From NCBI GenBank assembly GCA_028819295.1, contig JAPPMA010000053.1, positions 55,983-119,982 on the forward strand: a stretch of DNA of 64,000 nucleotides, in the 5' to 3' direction. This document shows, piece by piece, positions 17,190-25,922 of the stretch. The DNA is from a bacterium. GTDB taxonomy: Bacteria; Actinomycetota; Acidimicrobiia; Acidimicrobiales; Bin134. The stretch's first letter is position 1, and every line of letters begins with the position of its first letter. The position numbers were made by a program, and so were the translations under genes. The notes below the pieces were generated by a model. The model saw only the letters and a list, made by a program, of their open reading frames with translations, did no database searches and was not told where the DNA came from.

Positions 17190-17906
17190 TCAGGGCAATC
17201 CGACGGCGAACGACCGGGTGTCGTGGTTGAGCATCTCCCGCGCCGACTGGGCCACCGGCCCCCGGATCACCCGCCGGGCACCGGCGAAGGCGCTCAGCGA
17301 GAGGCTCTCGGCCAGCCCGGCTGCTTCGGCCACCGCCGCTTCCTCGAGTTCATCGCCGGCAACCACCCAGTCTAAAAAGCCGACGTCGGTGGCTTGTTCG
17401 GGCGAATAGAGCCGGGCCAGAAGGATCGACGATTGGATATGGCGAGGAGACAGGCGATCGCGGGCAATGGAGACCACCGATTCGGGCATCACCATGCCGA
17501 TGGCGGTCTCGTTCAGCCCGATTTTGGCGTTCAGGCGGGCCCCGATGCGCACATCGCAGCACATGAGCCAGATGGCCCCGGCGGCCAGGGCGTGGCCGGT
17601 GCAGGCCGCCACCACCGGGACGGGGAACTCGTACACCCGCAAGAACAGCTCCATGCCCGCTCGAAAGAGCCGGCCAGCCGACTCGGGTCCGGCCTGCATC
17701 ACCTTCAAATCGAAGCCGGCGGTGAACTTGCCCGGCCGGCCGATCATCACCACCGCCTTGGCCTCGTTCTCCGCGTGGTCGAGCGATTCGTGCAGGGCGG
17801 CGATCACCTCATGGGACAGCACGTTCACCTTGCCATCGTCCAACCGGATGAGTGCGACATCGCCGGCCGACTCATGGTGGACGAAGGCGCTGGTTGGCTC
17901 CGACAT
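17190..17906 (-). CDS. Enoyl-CoA hydratase/isomerase family protein (crotonase)
   Basis: A 238-residue crotonase. DVALIRLDDGKVNVLSHEV opens the fold, the first oxyanion segment reads GRPGKFTAGFDLKVM and the second CTGHALAAGAIWLMCCDVRIG, with NETAIGMVMPE after it. The usual catalytic Glu in the second loop is replaced in context by small residues, so hydratase activity is uncertain; isomerase or thioesterase activity are alternatives. I chose ATG 17906 (MSEPTSAF): a TATCCT box lies 8 nt upstream, and the frame further upstream overlaps the divergent ABC gene. It probably forms an operon with the mycothiol-type gene. Confidence 0.8.
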   Translation of the reverse strand: MSEPTSAFVHHESAGDVALIRLDDGKVNVLSHEVIAALHESLDHAENEAKAVVMIGRPGKFTAGFDLKVMQAGPESAGRLFRAGMELFLRVYEFPVPVVAACTGHALAAGAIWLMCCDVRIGARLNAKIGLNETAIGMVMPESVVSIARDRLSPRHIQSSILLARLYSPEQATDVGFLDWVVAGDELEEAAVAEAAGLAESLSLSAFAGARRVIRGPVAQSAREMLNHDTRSFAVGLP

Positions 17907-17914
17907 GGGCGATG

Positions 17915-17920
17915 AGGATA
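17915..17920 (-). promoter_or_regulatory. -10 box for the crotonase gene
   Basis: On the minus strand TATCCT lies 8 nt before ATG 17906. Only 16 bp separate it from the opposite -10 box of the ABC exporter, so the two promoters share their upstream region. Confidence 0.35.
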
Positions 17921-17936
17921 TCGCGGTTGTCGCTTG

Positions 17937-17942
17937 TACCAT
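17937..17942 (+). promoter_or_regulatory. -10 box for the ABC exporter operon
   Basis: TACCAT followed by 8 nt and GTG 17951; supports that GTG as start and a leaderless mRNA. Confidence 0.35.
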
Positions 17943-17950
17943 CATCGGCT

Positions 17951-18892
17951 GTGCCGACAGCCATCTCAGCTCAGGGCTTGCGCCGAACTTATGGAGACGT
18001 GGTAGCGGTTGACTCGCTCGACCTTGAGGTGGTCGCAGGGGAGATATACGGATTCCTGGGACCCAACGGCGCGGGCAAGTCCACTGCGGTTCGGATGCTG
18101 TGTACGCTGGCATCAGCGACCGCGGGCACGGCCTCGGTCGCGGGCTACGACGTGGCCACCGAGGGCGAAAAGGTGCGTCTCAGCATCGGCGTGGCCCTCC
18201 AGGATGCCGCCCTCGACGGCAAGCTCACCGGGCGGGAGACGCTGACCCTGCAAGGCCGCTACTACGGGCTGGAGAGGGGATCGATCGCCGCCCGCATCGA
18301 GGAGCTGGCCCCCCTGTTGGAGATGGACGCCATCGACCGGCGGGTGTCCACCTACTCGGGCGGCATGAAGCGCCGCTTGGATCTGGCCGCCGCGCTCATG
18401 CACAACCCCGAGGTGCTGTTTCTCGACGAGCCCACCACCGGCCTTGACCCCATCAGCCGGGCCGTGGTGTGGGAGCAGATACGGCGCTTGAACCGCGATC
18501 TCGGCATGACCATCTTCCTCACCACCCAGTACTTGGAGGAGGCCGACGCGCTCACCCACCGGGTGGGCATCTTGAACGAGGGCCGGCTGGTGGCTGAGGG
18601 GACGCCCGATGAGCTCAAGCGCACCGTGGGCTCCGATGTGGTGGTGGCCCGGGTGGCGGGCGACACCGAGGTGGCCGCCGCGGCCATCGGCCAGGTGCCG
18701 GGCATCAGCCATGTCGAGGTTTACGGCAATGAGGTGAGCGCGGCCACCGGCGACGGGGCCTCGGCGATAAGCCCGGTGGCCGTGTCGCTGGCCGCCGCCG
18801 GGGTGGAGGTGACCGACCTGTCCATCCACCCCACCACGCTCGACGATGTGTTCTTGGAGCTAACCGGCGCCCGGATCGAGGTGGAGGAATGA
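17951..18892 (+). CDS. ABC transporter ATP-binding protein (DrrA-type)
   Basis: A 313-residue ATPase of the DrrA/daunorubicin-resistance type. Walker A is GPNGAGKST (about residue 43), the Q-loop lies in [14 protein letters not shown], the signature is [15 protein letters not shown], Walker [13 protein letters not shown] and the switch histidine is replaced by Gln in [11 protein letters not shown], normal for this subfamily. The C-terminal 90 residues form the DrrA accessory domain. The GTG at 17951 is preferred over longer in-frame starts, which would run through the divergent promoter. It overlaps the permease gene by 4 bp. Confidence 0.88.
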   Translation: MPTAISAQGLRRTYGDVVAVDSLDLEVVAGEIYGFLGPNGAGKSTAVRMLCTLASATAGTASVAGYDVATEGEKVRLSIGVALQDAALDGKLTGRETLTLQGRYYGLERGSIAARIEELAPLLEMDAIDRRVSTYSGGMKRRLDLAAALMHNPEVLFLDEPTTGLDPISRAVVWEQIRRLNRDLGMTIFLTTQYLEEADALTHRVGILNEGRLVAEGTPDELKRTVGSDVVVARVAGDTEVAAAAIGQVPGISHVEVYGNEVSAATGDGASAISPVAVSLAAAGVEVTDLSIHPTTLDDVFLELTGARIEVEE

Positions 18893-19707
18893 GCAGCGCC
18901 GCCGGGCTTCGTCCAGCATCGGCCGAGGTGGTCAGGGCCCGGCCGTCGGGGTTCTTCAAAGACATGGTCTCGGTGTCGAATCGGGCGCTTCGGCTCCTGC
19001 CCCGTGACCTGGAGGCCATCATCCCTGCTCTGTTGGTCCCCCTGTTCTTCTTGGTGGTCACCATCGGGGCCATCCAGAACCTGGCCGATCAAGCGGTGTC
19101 GGGCCTCGACTACAAAGCTTTCCAACTGCCAGTGGCCATCATGACCGCGGTCACCGGCATGTCCAGGGCCAACTCCCTGGTGATCGACATCTCCGACGGC
19201 TATTTCGACCGGCTGCTGATGACCCCGATCAACCGTTATGCCCTGCTTTTGGGGCTGATGGTGGCCGATTTCACGCTGTTCATGGTCATGGCCGTACCGG
19301 TGATCGCTCTGGGCTTCGCCATCGGCGTGAGCTTCGGCGCCACCGGGGTGCTCGGCCTGTTGGTGTTTGTGCTGTTCGGAGCGCTCTGGGGGCTGGCCTA
19401 CACCGGCTTTCCCTACGCCATCGCGCTGCGTACCGGGAATCCCGCGGCGGTCAACTCCAGTTTCCTGCTGTTCTTCCCCTTCATGTTCCTTACCACGGCC
19501 TGGGTGGAACGAGAGGTTATGACCGACTGGCTGGCCGCCATCACCTGGTTCAATCCCATGACCTATGCCCTGGAGGGGATGCGCTCATTGTTTGCGGGTT
19601 GGCGCGGCTGGGCGCTGGGCCGGGCGCTGCTCGCCATCGGCGCCGTGGGGCTGGTGGCCCAAACGCTGGCCTTCCGGTCGCTGCGGGGACGAGTTCGCCG
19701 TGGTTGA
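18889..19707 (+). CDS. ABC-2 type transporter permease
   Basis: A 272-residue permease with six membrane segments (for example IIPALLVPLFFLVVTIGAI, LLGLMVADFTLFMVMAVPVI, FLLFFPFMFLTTAWV). The motif NPMTYALEGMRSL near the C-terminus is typical of DrrB-like ABC-2 permeases. It starts within the stop of the ATPase gene (ATGA), so both form one exporter for a lipid, drug or polymer. The cargo is unknown. Confidence 0.85.
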   Translation: MSSAAGLRPASAEVVRARPSGFFKDMVSVSNRALRLLPRDLEAIIPALLVPLFFLVVTIGAIQNLADQAVSGLDYKAFQLPVAIMTAVTGMSRANSLVIDISDGYFDRLLMTPINRYALLLGLMVADFTLFMVMAVPVIALGFAIGVSFGATGVLGLLVFVLFGALWGLAYTGFPYAIALRTGNPAAVNSSFLLFFPFMFLTTAWVEREVMTDWLAAITWFNPMTYALEGMRSLFAGWRGWALGRALLAIGAVGLVAQTLAFRSLRGRVRRG

Positions 19708-19756
19708 CGCCGCCTGGACAGTCCCGGGGGGCGTGGTGTTGGGGGGCGGGCTCGGG

Positions 19757-19762
19757 TAGCCT
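19757..19762 (+). promoter_or_regulatory. -10 box for the NfuA-like gene
   Basis: TAGCCT followed by 7 nt and GTG 19770, supporting this start and a leaderless transcript. Confidence 0.35.
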
Positions 19763-19769
19763 TGGGGCT

Positions 19770-20393
19770 GTGAGCGAAACCATGGAAGCCCAGCTGTTCG
19801 AGGTCACCGAAGCGGCGATCGAAAAGGTGCTCGATATCCGGTCGAACGAGGACGATCCCGAGGCCCTCGGCCTGCGCATCGAGATCACCGGGGTCAGCGG
19901 CGCCGATTACACCTACGACCTGGCGTTCGAGGAGGTGGCCGACTGCACGGAGGGCCATCGCCACATCATCGCCGGGGGTCTCACGGTGATGATCCCCGAG
20001 GAGTCGGTGGAGAACCTGACCGGGGCCACCCTGGATCTGCCCAACAACCCCATGCAGGGCGGGCTGGTCATCCGCAACCCCAACAAGCCCGATCTTCTGG
20101 CCGGGGCCGATCTGGAGCTTTCCGGCACCATCCCCGAGAAGCTCCAGCAGCTATTGGATCAGCACATCAACCCCTCGCTGGCCTCCCACGGCGGATTCGC
20201 CAACTTGCTGGGGGTGGAGGGGCCCACCGCCTACATCACCATGGGCGGCGGCTGCCAGGGCTGCGCCATGAGCGCGGCCACCCTGAGGGAGGGCATCACC
20301 GTGATGATCACCGAGGCCATCCCCGAGATCACCGACGTGGTGGACGCCACCGACCACGAGGCCGGCGACAACCCCTATTTCGCCCGCACCTGA
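19770..20393 (+). CDS. nfuA: Fe-S biogenesis protein, NfuA-like
   Basis: A 207-residue protein with an N-terminal degenerate A-type (IscA/HesB-like) scaffold domain (LFEVTEAAIEKVLDIRSNED to about residue 110) and a C-terminal NifU domain (LLDQHINPSLASHGGFANLL, GGGCQGCAMS). The C-x-x-C in GCQGC is the cluster ligand pair, so a dimer carries and delivers a [4Fe-4S] cluster. The A-type part lacks the three conserved cysteines, as in E. coli NfuA. The start is GTG 19770; ATG 19782 is an alternative. No suf or isc genes are beside it. Confidence 0.85.
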   Translation: MSETMEAQLFEVTEAAIEKVLDIRSNEDDPEALGLRIEITGVSGADYTYDLAFEEVADCTEGHRHIIAGGLTVMIPEESVENLTGATLDLPNNPMQGGLVIRNPNKPDLLAGADLELSGTIPEKLQQLLDQHINPSLASHGGFANLLGVEGPTAYITMGGGCQGCAMSAATLREGITVMITEAIPEITDVVDATDHEAGDNPYFART

Positions 20394-20435
20394 GCCAGTA
20401 CCCCACATCTGAGCTGTCCACCGGCGCCTGCCCCG

Positions 20436-23252
20436 GTGATTTACGTCGCCGCTCAGAATTCGGTCGCCTATGAAGTCAATTCGGAATACCACGGGCGGGT
20501 TCGGATGAGGGGGCCGGCGGCGTTCGGCAGGAGCGTGCTGGTCGGGGTGGGGCAGGCGGTGCCTCAGGAGTGGGGGGACTGTAGGCGGCTGGCGGTTCGC
20601 ACCGAGACATTCGATCCCGAAGTTGGCCGGGAGCTGAGGCGAGCTTGGGTGGAGCGCACCCCAGTAGTGATCGAGTTGGATGGGGAGCTGCCTCCAGCCG
20701 AGCCGGTGGTGCATGCCCAGTGGTGGGATCTCAAGCCTGGTCTGACCATGCCCGATGAGGTGCTGCTCCATCTGCTGTTGTCCAACAGCGTGGATTGGCG
20801 CGACCCTGAGCGGTCCCGGTTCGAGCCAAGCGATCGGGCATTGGCATTGGGGGCCAGACGGGCCGAGCCTCACGAGCCTGGAGACGTGGTGACCGATGCC
20901 GGGCCGGTGTGGTGCGACGGGGGCCCGTTCGACCTGTTCTCGCCGGAGGCGCTTGATTCGGGGTGTGCCGGCGTGGTCCCGGCGGCGAACTTGGCGGCTG
21001 GCAGCCTGGCCGCGCTGCGACCCGCTTCCCCGCAGGCCGATCTGGCCGACGACCAGCGCGCCGCGGTCGGCCATCTGGGCGGGGCGGCCAGCATCGTGGC
21101 CCCGGCCGGGTCGGGCAAGACCCGGGTGCTAACCGAGCGGGCCCGCTACCTGGTGCGCGACCTCGGCGTCGACCCCAGGGCCGTGTGCCTGGTGGCGTTC
21201 AATGTGCGGGCCCGGGCCGAGATGCAGGAGCGCACCGCCGATCTGCCCGGCTTGGAAGTGCGGACGCTGAACAGCCTGGCGCTGGCCGTCTGCAATGGCA
21301 CCGGGCCGTTCGCCCGCCCCCGAGGCCACAGCCGGGTGGAGGTGGTGGACGAGCGGGATGTGCGGGATCTGCTCAGCGGCATGGTGCCCCGCAAGCGGAG
21401 GGCCATGACCGACCAGCTCGCCCCCTGGATCGAGGCGCTGGGCGCGTCCCGGCTGGGTTTGCGGGATCCCGTCGAGGTGGAGCGCGATTTCCATCCCGAC
21501 GTGCCCGACTTCTCGGTGATCGCGCCCCAGTACGCCGATCTGCTCCGCGATCGCGCCCTGGTGGACTTCGACCAGCAGATCATCCGGGCCATCGACGTCC
21601 TGCTGGGCGACCCCGCGGCCCGAGCCGCCGCCCGCCGTACTTGCGGCATCTTGCTGGTGGACGAGTTCCAAGACCTCACTCCGGCCCACCTGCTGCTGGT
21701 GCGGCTGCTGGCCGGACCCCGGGCCGATGTGTTCGGCGTGGGCGACGACGACCAGACCATCTACGGCTATTCCGGCGCTTCCCCGGAGTGGCTCATCGAT
21801 TACCACAAGCACTTCCCCGGAGCGCAGCGCCACGAGCTGCACGTCAACTACCGCTGCCCTCCCGAGGTGGTGGATGCAGCCTCGAACCTTCTCAGCCACA
21901 ATCGCCGCCGCATCGACAAGCAGATCACCGCCGCGCCCACCCGGCCTCGTTCCGACGACGACGGCACGGGTGCGGCGATCAACGCCAAGACGACCTCCGA
22001 CGGAGCGCCGGAGCTGCGCCAAATCATGGAGTCGCTGCTCGACAGCGGCGCCCAACCCTCTGAGGTCGCCGTGCTGACCAGGGTTAACAGCACCCTGCTT
22101 GTTCCCCAGATCGTGTTGGGCGACATGGGGGTGGCATCGAACCAGCCGGTGGGCCGCGGGTTCTTGGAGCGCACCGGGGTGGCCGCTGCACTGGCCTGGC
22201 TCGACATCGCCACCGCCCCTGAGCGCGGCCTGCCGGCCCGGGCGCTGTCGGACGCGGCCCGCCGCCCGCCCCGGGGCATCTCTCCCCGGGTGATCGAGTG
22301 GATCGCCGAGCAGCAGAGCACCTCGCAGATCAAGGCCCTGGCCGGCCGGATCAAAGACGAGCGGTCGTCCAAGAAGGTGGGCGAGTTCGCCGACGACGTG
22401 GAGATGCTGCGGACGAAGGCCAAGCACGCCGACGGCACCATCACCACCCGGTCGCTGTTGGAGACGGTGCGCGACGAGATGGGCTTGGGCGGCAGCCTGG
22501 ACTCACGACTGGACGCGTCCCGCCGCTCGGTTGACCGGTCGGCCCACGGGGACGACCTCCGGGCTCTCATCTCGGTGGCCCACCTGCACCCCGATCCGGC
22601 CGATTTCCGGCGATGGCTGGCCGACCGCCTGTCCGATGGGTTCGAGGGCGAGGGCAGCGCCTCCGGCGTCCAGTTGGCCACCGTCCATCGGGTGAAGGGC
22701 CGGGAATGGCCCCATGTGATCGTCTACGAGGCGTCGAAGGGGCTGATGCCCCACCGTCTGGCCGGCGACCTCGAAGAGGAGCGGCGGGTGTTCCATGTGG
22801 CCATCACCCGGTGCTCGCAGTCGGTGACCCTCATCTGCGGCAACCCGCCCACCGACTTCCGAACCGAGCTGACCACTCGCTACCAGCTCCCTGCCGAACA
22901 AGAACTGGAGACGAAGAACGGCTTGCTCGCCCCTCCCGTGGTGGTCGGCTCCAGCTCACCGTCGAAACCGGCTGCTGCGGCTAAACCAGCTCAGCGATCC
23001 AAGCCTCAGCCGCCAACCGATCCCTTGGGGGCAGCCGCGTTCGAAGCGCTTAAAACCTGGCGGCTGAAGCGCAGCCGGGCCGACAACGTGCCTGCCTACG
23101 TTGTGTTCAGCAACGCCACCCTCGTTGAACTGGCCACCCACCGCCCCACCACCGACGCCGGCCTGCGGGCTGTCAGTGGCATCGGCCCCGCCAAACTCAC
23201 CGCCTACGGCCGGGAGGTCAAGGAGGTCCTCAGCCAGGTGGTCAAGCGCTAA
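20436..23252 (+). CDS. UvrD/Rep-family DNA helicase with HRDC domain (UvrD2-like)
   Basis: A 938-residue superfamily 1A helicase. Motif I is APAGSGKTR (about residue 221), motif II LLVDEFQDLTP (about 405), motif III GVGDDDQTIYGYSGA (about 435), motif IV/V NYRCPPEVV and QLATVHRVKGREWPHV (about 745), motif VI EERRVFHVAITRC. The last 80 residues (FEALKTWRLKRSRADNVPAYVVFSN, VSGIGPAKLTAYG) form an HRDC domain, as in mycobacterial UvrD2. An N-terminal region of about 200 residues before motif I has no family that I recognise. The GTG at 20436 is taken; ATG 20505 is an alternative. It overlaps the opposite dxs gene by 11 bp at the 3' ends. Confidence 0.82.
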   Translation: MIYVAAQNSVAYEVNSEYHGRVRMRGPAAFGRSVLVGVGQAVPQEWGDCRRLAVRTETFDPEVGRELRRAWVERTPVVIELDGELPPAEPVVHAQWWDLKPGLTMPDEVLLHLLLSNSVDWRDPERSRFEPSDRALALGARRAEPHEPGDVVTDAGPVWCDGGPFDLFSPEALDSGCAGVVPAANLAAGSLAALRPASPQADLADDQRAAVGHLGGAASIVAPAGSGKTRVLTERARYLVRDLGVDPRAVCLVAFNVRARAEMQERTADLPGLEVRTLNSLALAVCNGTGPFARPRGHSRVEVVDERDVRDLLSGMVPRKRRAMTDQLAPWIEALGASRLGLRDPVEVERDFHPDVPDFSVIAPQYADLLRDRALVDFDQQIIRAIDVLLGDPAARAAARRTCGILLVDEFQDLTPAHLLLVRLLAGPRADVFGVGDDDQTIYGYSGASPEWLIDYHKHFPGAQRHELHVNYRCPPEVVDAASNLLSHNRRRIDKQITAAPTRPRSDDDGTGAAINAKTTSDGAPELRQIMESLLDSGAQPSEVAVLTRVNSTLLVPQIVLGDMGVASNQPVGRGFLERTGVAAALAWLDIATAPERGLPARALSDAARRPPRGISPRVIEWIAEQQSTSQIKALAGRIKDERSSKKVGEFADDVEMLRTKAKHADGTITTRSLLETVRDEMGLGGSLDSRLDASRRSVDRSAHGDDLRALISVAHLHPDPADFRRWLADRLSDGFEGEGSASGVQLATVHRVKGREWPHVIVYEASKGLMPHRLAGDLEEERRVFHVAITRCSQSVTLICGNPPTDFRTELTTRYQLPAEQELETKNGLLAPPVVVGSSSPSKPAAAAKPAQRSKPQPPTDPLGAAAFEALKTWRLKRSRADNVPAYVVFSNATLVELATHRPTTDAGLRAVSGIGPAKLTAYGREVKEVLSQVVKR

Positions 23253-25089
23253 GCGCTTGGCGGGCGGTCTCCGCGATGCCGGTGGGGTCGAGGCCGCAGT
23301 CGGCGAGGATCTGGTCGGGCTTGCCGTGGGGGATGTACTCGTTGGGCACGCCCAGCACCCGGATGGCCGGCACCTGGCCGTAGAGGCCCGATAGGGCCAA
23401 CCGGTCGGCCACGCCACTGCCGGCGCCGCCCTCCCGCCAGCCGTCCTCCACGGTCACCACCGCCCGATGGCGGGCGGCGTCGGCCAGCATGTCCTCGTCG
23501 AGAGGCTTCACGCAGCGCACGTCCCACACGGTGGCCGACACGCCGTCGGCTTCGAGCAGATTGGCGGCCTCTTCCGCCGATTCCAGCATCTTGCCCACCG
23601 CCAGCAGGCACACATCGCCGCCTTCTCGCACCTTGCGGCCCCGCAGCCCGAAGCCCACCTGGTGTTCGGGCACCGACGGAGCCGCGGTCTTGGCCCAACG
23701 CAGGGCCACCGGTCCGGTGGTGATCTCCAGGGCGTCGTGCAGCATCTGCTGAAGCTCCTGATACGACGAGGGGGCCAGCACGGTCATGCCGGGGATCTTG
23801 GTGAGCAGCACCATGTCGAGCACGCCGTGGTGCGACGGGCCGTCGTCGCCGGTGATGCCCGCCCGGTCCAGGCAGAACACCACCGGCTGGTTGTGCAGCC
23901 CCACGTCCAAGTTCACCTGATCGATGGCCCGGGTCAAAAACGTGGAGTAGATGGCCACCACCGGGCGGAGCCCGCCCATGGCCATGCCCGCCGCTGCGGT
24001 CACCGCATGCTGCTCGGCGATGCCCACGTCGAAGCACCGCTCGGGGAACCGCTCGGCAAACGGCAGCAGCCCGGTGGAGTCGGGCATGGCCGCGGTGATG
24101 GCCACCAGCTCGGGCCGGGCCTCGGCTTCTTTGATCAGCGCGTTGGTGAACGCCTCGGTGTAGCTCCCCGGCTTGGCGTAGGACGTGTCGTGCATGTTCT
24201 TGACCGGGTCGTTCTCGGCTGGGGCGTACCCTCGGCCTTTCTGGGTGAGCACATGCACCAGGCAGGGGCCCTCCAGATTGGACACCCGGCTGAGCACCCG
24301 CTCCAGCTTGCCCAGGTCGTGGCCGTCGAACGGGCCGAAGTAGCTGATGCCCAGCTCGTCGAAGAACGTGCGGGGCTCCACCATCTCCCGCACGGCCGCT
24401 TTGGCCGCCCCCACGGTCCGCCCGGCCAGATCGCCCACCCAGGGGATGTTCTGGAGAACCTTGCGAACCTGGTTGTCGGTGCGGACATAGCGGGGGTCCA
24501 TCCGCACCCGCAGCAGGCTCTCCGACAGCCGGGAGACGGTAGGGGCATAGGAGCGCCCGTTGTCGTTGAGCACGAGGGTCACGTCGCAGCCCGAGTGTCC
24601 GATGTTGTTGAGCCCCTCGAATGCCACCCCTCCGGTGAGCGATCCGTCGCCCACCACCGCGATCACCCGCCGGTGGTCGCCGCCCGCGGCCTGTTGGGCG
24701 GTGGCCAGGCCGTGGGCGTAGCTCAACACGGTGGAGGCGTGGCTGTTCTCGATCCAGTCGTGGGGGGACTCCTCCCGGCTCGGGTATCCCGACAGGCCGC
24801 CGGGCTGGCGCAGCGTGGCGAACTGCTCGGTCCGACCGGTGAGCATCTTGTGGACGTAGGCCTGGTGGCCGGTGTCCCACAAGATGATGTCGCGGGGTGA
24901 GTCGAACACCCGGTGAAGGGCCAACGTCAACTCCACCACGCCGAGGTTGGAGCCCAGATGGCCTCCGGTGGCGTGTACCGCTTCGACGATGAACTCGCGG
25001 ATCTCCTCGGCCAACTCGGCCAGTTCCTCATCGCCCAGACGGCGGAGGTCGGCTGGGCAGGTGATCTTGCCCAGATGATTGGTGTCCAT
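23242..25089 (-). CDS. dxs: 1-deoxy-D-xylulose-5-phosphate synthase
   Basis: A 615-residue TPP enzyme that joins pyruvate and glyceraldehyde 3-phosphate in the first step of the MEP isoprenoid pathway. The N-terminus has GGHLGSNLGVVELTLALH and WDTGHQAYVHKMLTGR, TPP binding is GDGSLTGGVAFEGLNN (about residue 147), then DGHD; the transketolase part carries FDVGIAEQHAVTAAAGMA with the catalytic Glu, and the C-terminal domain ends PHGKPDQILADCGLDPTGIA. Length is normal. It is the last gene of an operon with PAP2 and flippase-like genes, which fits polyprenyl-lipid metabolism. Confidence 0.93.
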   Translation of the reverse strand: MDTNHLGKITCPADLRRLGDEELAELAEEIREFIVEAVHATGGHLGSNLGVVELTLALHRVFDSPRDIILWDTGHQAYVHKMLTGRTEQFATLRQPGGLSGYPSREESPHDWIENSHASTVLSYAHGLATAQQAAGGDHRRVIAVVGDGSLTGGVAFEGLNNIGHSGCDVTLVLNDNGRSYAPTVSRLSESLLRVRMDPRYVRTDNQVRKVLQNIPWVGDLAGRTVGAAKAAVREMVEPRTFFDELGISYFGPFDGHDLGKLERVLSRVSNLEGPCLVHVLTQKGRGYAPAENDPVKNMHDTSYAKPGSYTEAFTNALIKEAEARPELVAITAAMPDSTGLLPFAERFPERCFDVGIAEQHAVTAAAGMAMGGLRPVVAIYSTFLTRAIDQVNLDVGLHNQPVVFCLDRAGITGDDGPSHHGVLDMVLLTKIPGMTVLAPSSYQELQQMLHDALEITTGPVALRWAKTAAPSVPEHQVGFGLRGRKVREGGDVCLLAVGKMLESAEEAANLLEADGVSATVWDVRCVKPLDEDMLADAARHRAVVTVEDGWREGGAGSGVADRLALSGLYGQVPAIRVLGVPNEYIPHGKPDQILADCGLDPTGIAETARQALSA

Positions 25090-25118
25090 GTCCCTCCCAG
25101 CGGGTTGGGCATCTCAGA

Positions 25119-25901
25119 TTACTCGCGGTTCCGCCACGCGTGATAGCCCCGGGCCGCGAGCCAGCCTGCGCCCAGCGCTCCCAGCCCGCCTGCCGCGTCG
25201 ATCCAGTAGTGGTTGGCGGTCACCACGATGGCGAACAGGGTGAGCCAGGGGTAGGCGGCGATGGCCCATCTCCCCACCGGGTGTGCCAGGTGATTTCGCA
25301 GCGCCAGATAGCACCACATGGCCCAGGCGAAATGCAGGCTGGGCATGGCGGCGTACTGGTTGGAGAGCGTCTCGGCCGCGCCCGAGGTGAACGACCACAG
25401 GCCTCCGAGGTCGGTCACCGTGTCGACGTATCCGGTTTCGGGCAGGTTGCCGCCGTAGCGCCCGCCCGCCGACAGCAGGCGGGGGGGCATGAGCGGGAAC
25501 AGCGCGAATCCCACCAGGGCCGACCCGGTGGTCAGCAGCCCGGTGGTGCGCCAGAACGGGTAGCGCTGGGGGAGGCGCCAGTAGAGCCACAGGAGGGTGA
25601 AGGCGGTGACCGCGAAGTGGAAGAGCCCGTAGAACAGGTTCCAGAACTGGATGAACGACACCCAGCCGATGAACAAGTCTTGGAGGTCGCGCTCGAAGTA
25701 CAGCCCGATGCTGCGCTCCCAGTCGATCACCATCTCCGCGTTGGCCTGGGCCTTGGCCGGCGCCAACGCCGCGGATCCGAACTGGTTCCGCACCCACGAG
25801 TAGATGCCGTAGAACGCGCCGATCACGGCCAGCTCCAGATACCAGCGGGGCCGGGTGCGGCTCTTGGATGCGGCACCCGGCTTGAGGGCGAAAAGCGCCA
25901 T
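25119..25901 (-). CDS. PAP2-superfamily membrane phosphatase/transferase (Aur1-like)
   Basis: A 260-residue polytopic membrane protein. The phosphatase motifs are C-terminal: MPSLHFAWAMW with the first histidine and VVTANHYWIDAAGG with the nucleophilic H and the supporting D. The lysine-containing motif 1 is replaced by PPRLL, as in the Aur1/inositol-phosphoceramide synthase branch (PAP2_3). It probably acts on lipid phosphates on the outer membrane face. It lies 21 bp after the flippase-like gene and 29 bp before dxs, an operon consistent with polyprenyl or lipid-carrier handling. Confidence 0.8.
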   Translation of the reverse strand: MALFALKPGAASKSRTRPRWYLELAVIGAFYGIYSWVRNQFGSAALAPAKAQANAEMVIDWERSIGLYFERDLQDLFIGWVSFIQFWNLFYGLFHFAVTAFTLLWLYWRLPQRYPFWRTTGLLTTGSALVGFALFPLMPPRLLSAGGRYGGNLPETGYVDTVTDLGGLWSFTSGAAETLSNQYAAMPSLHFAWAMWCYLALRNHLAHPVGRWAIAAYPWLTLFAIVVTANHYWIDAAGGLGALGAGWLAARGYHAWRNRE

Positions 25902-25922
25902 GGCTATGGGCGCCGCCGGCGG

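Noticed and set aside
23467..24900. A 477-codon frame antisense to dxs, and similar long antisense frames over parE, tldD and the TPP enzyme.
   Set aside because: They mirror strongly conserved genes and show the typical His/Gln/Val/Gly bias of GC-rich antisense; overlapping genuine genes are not supported.
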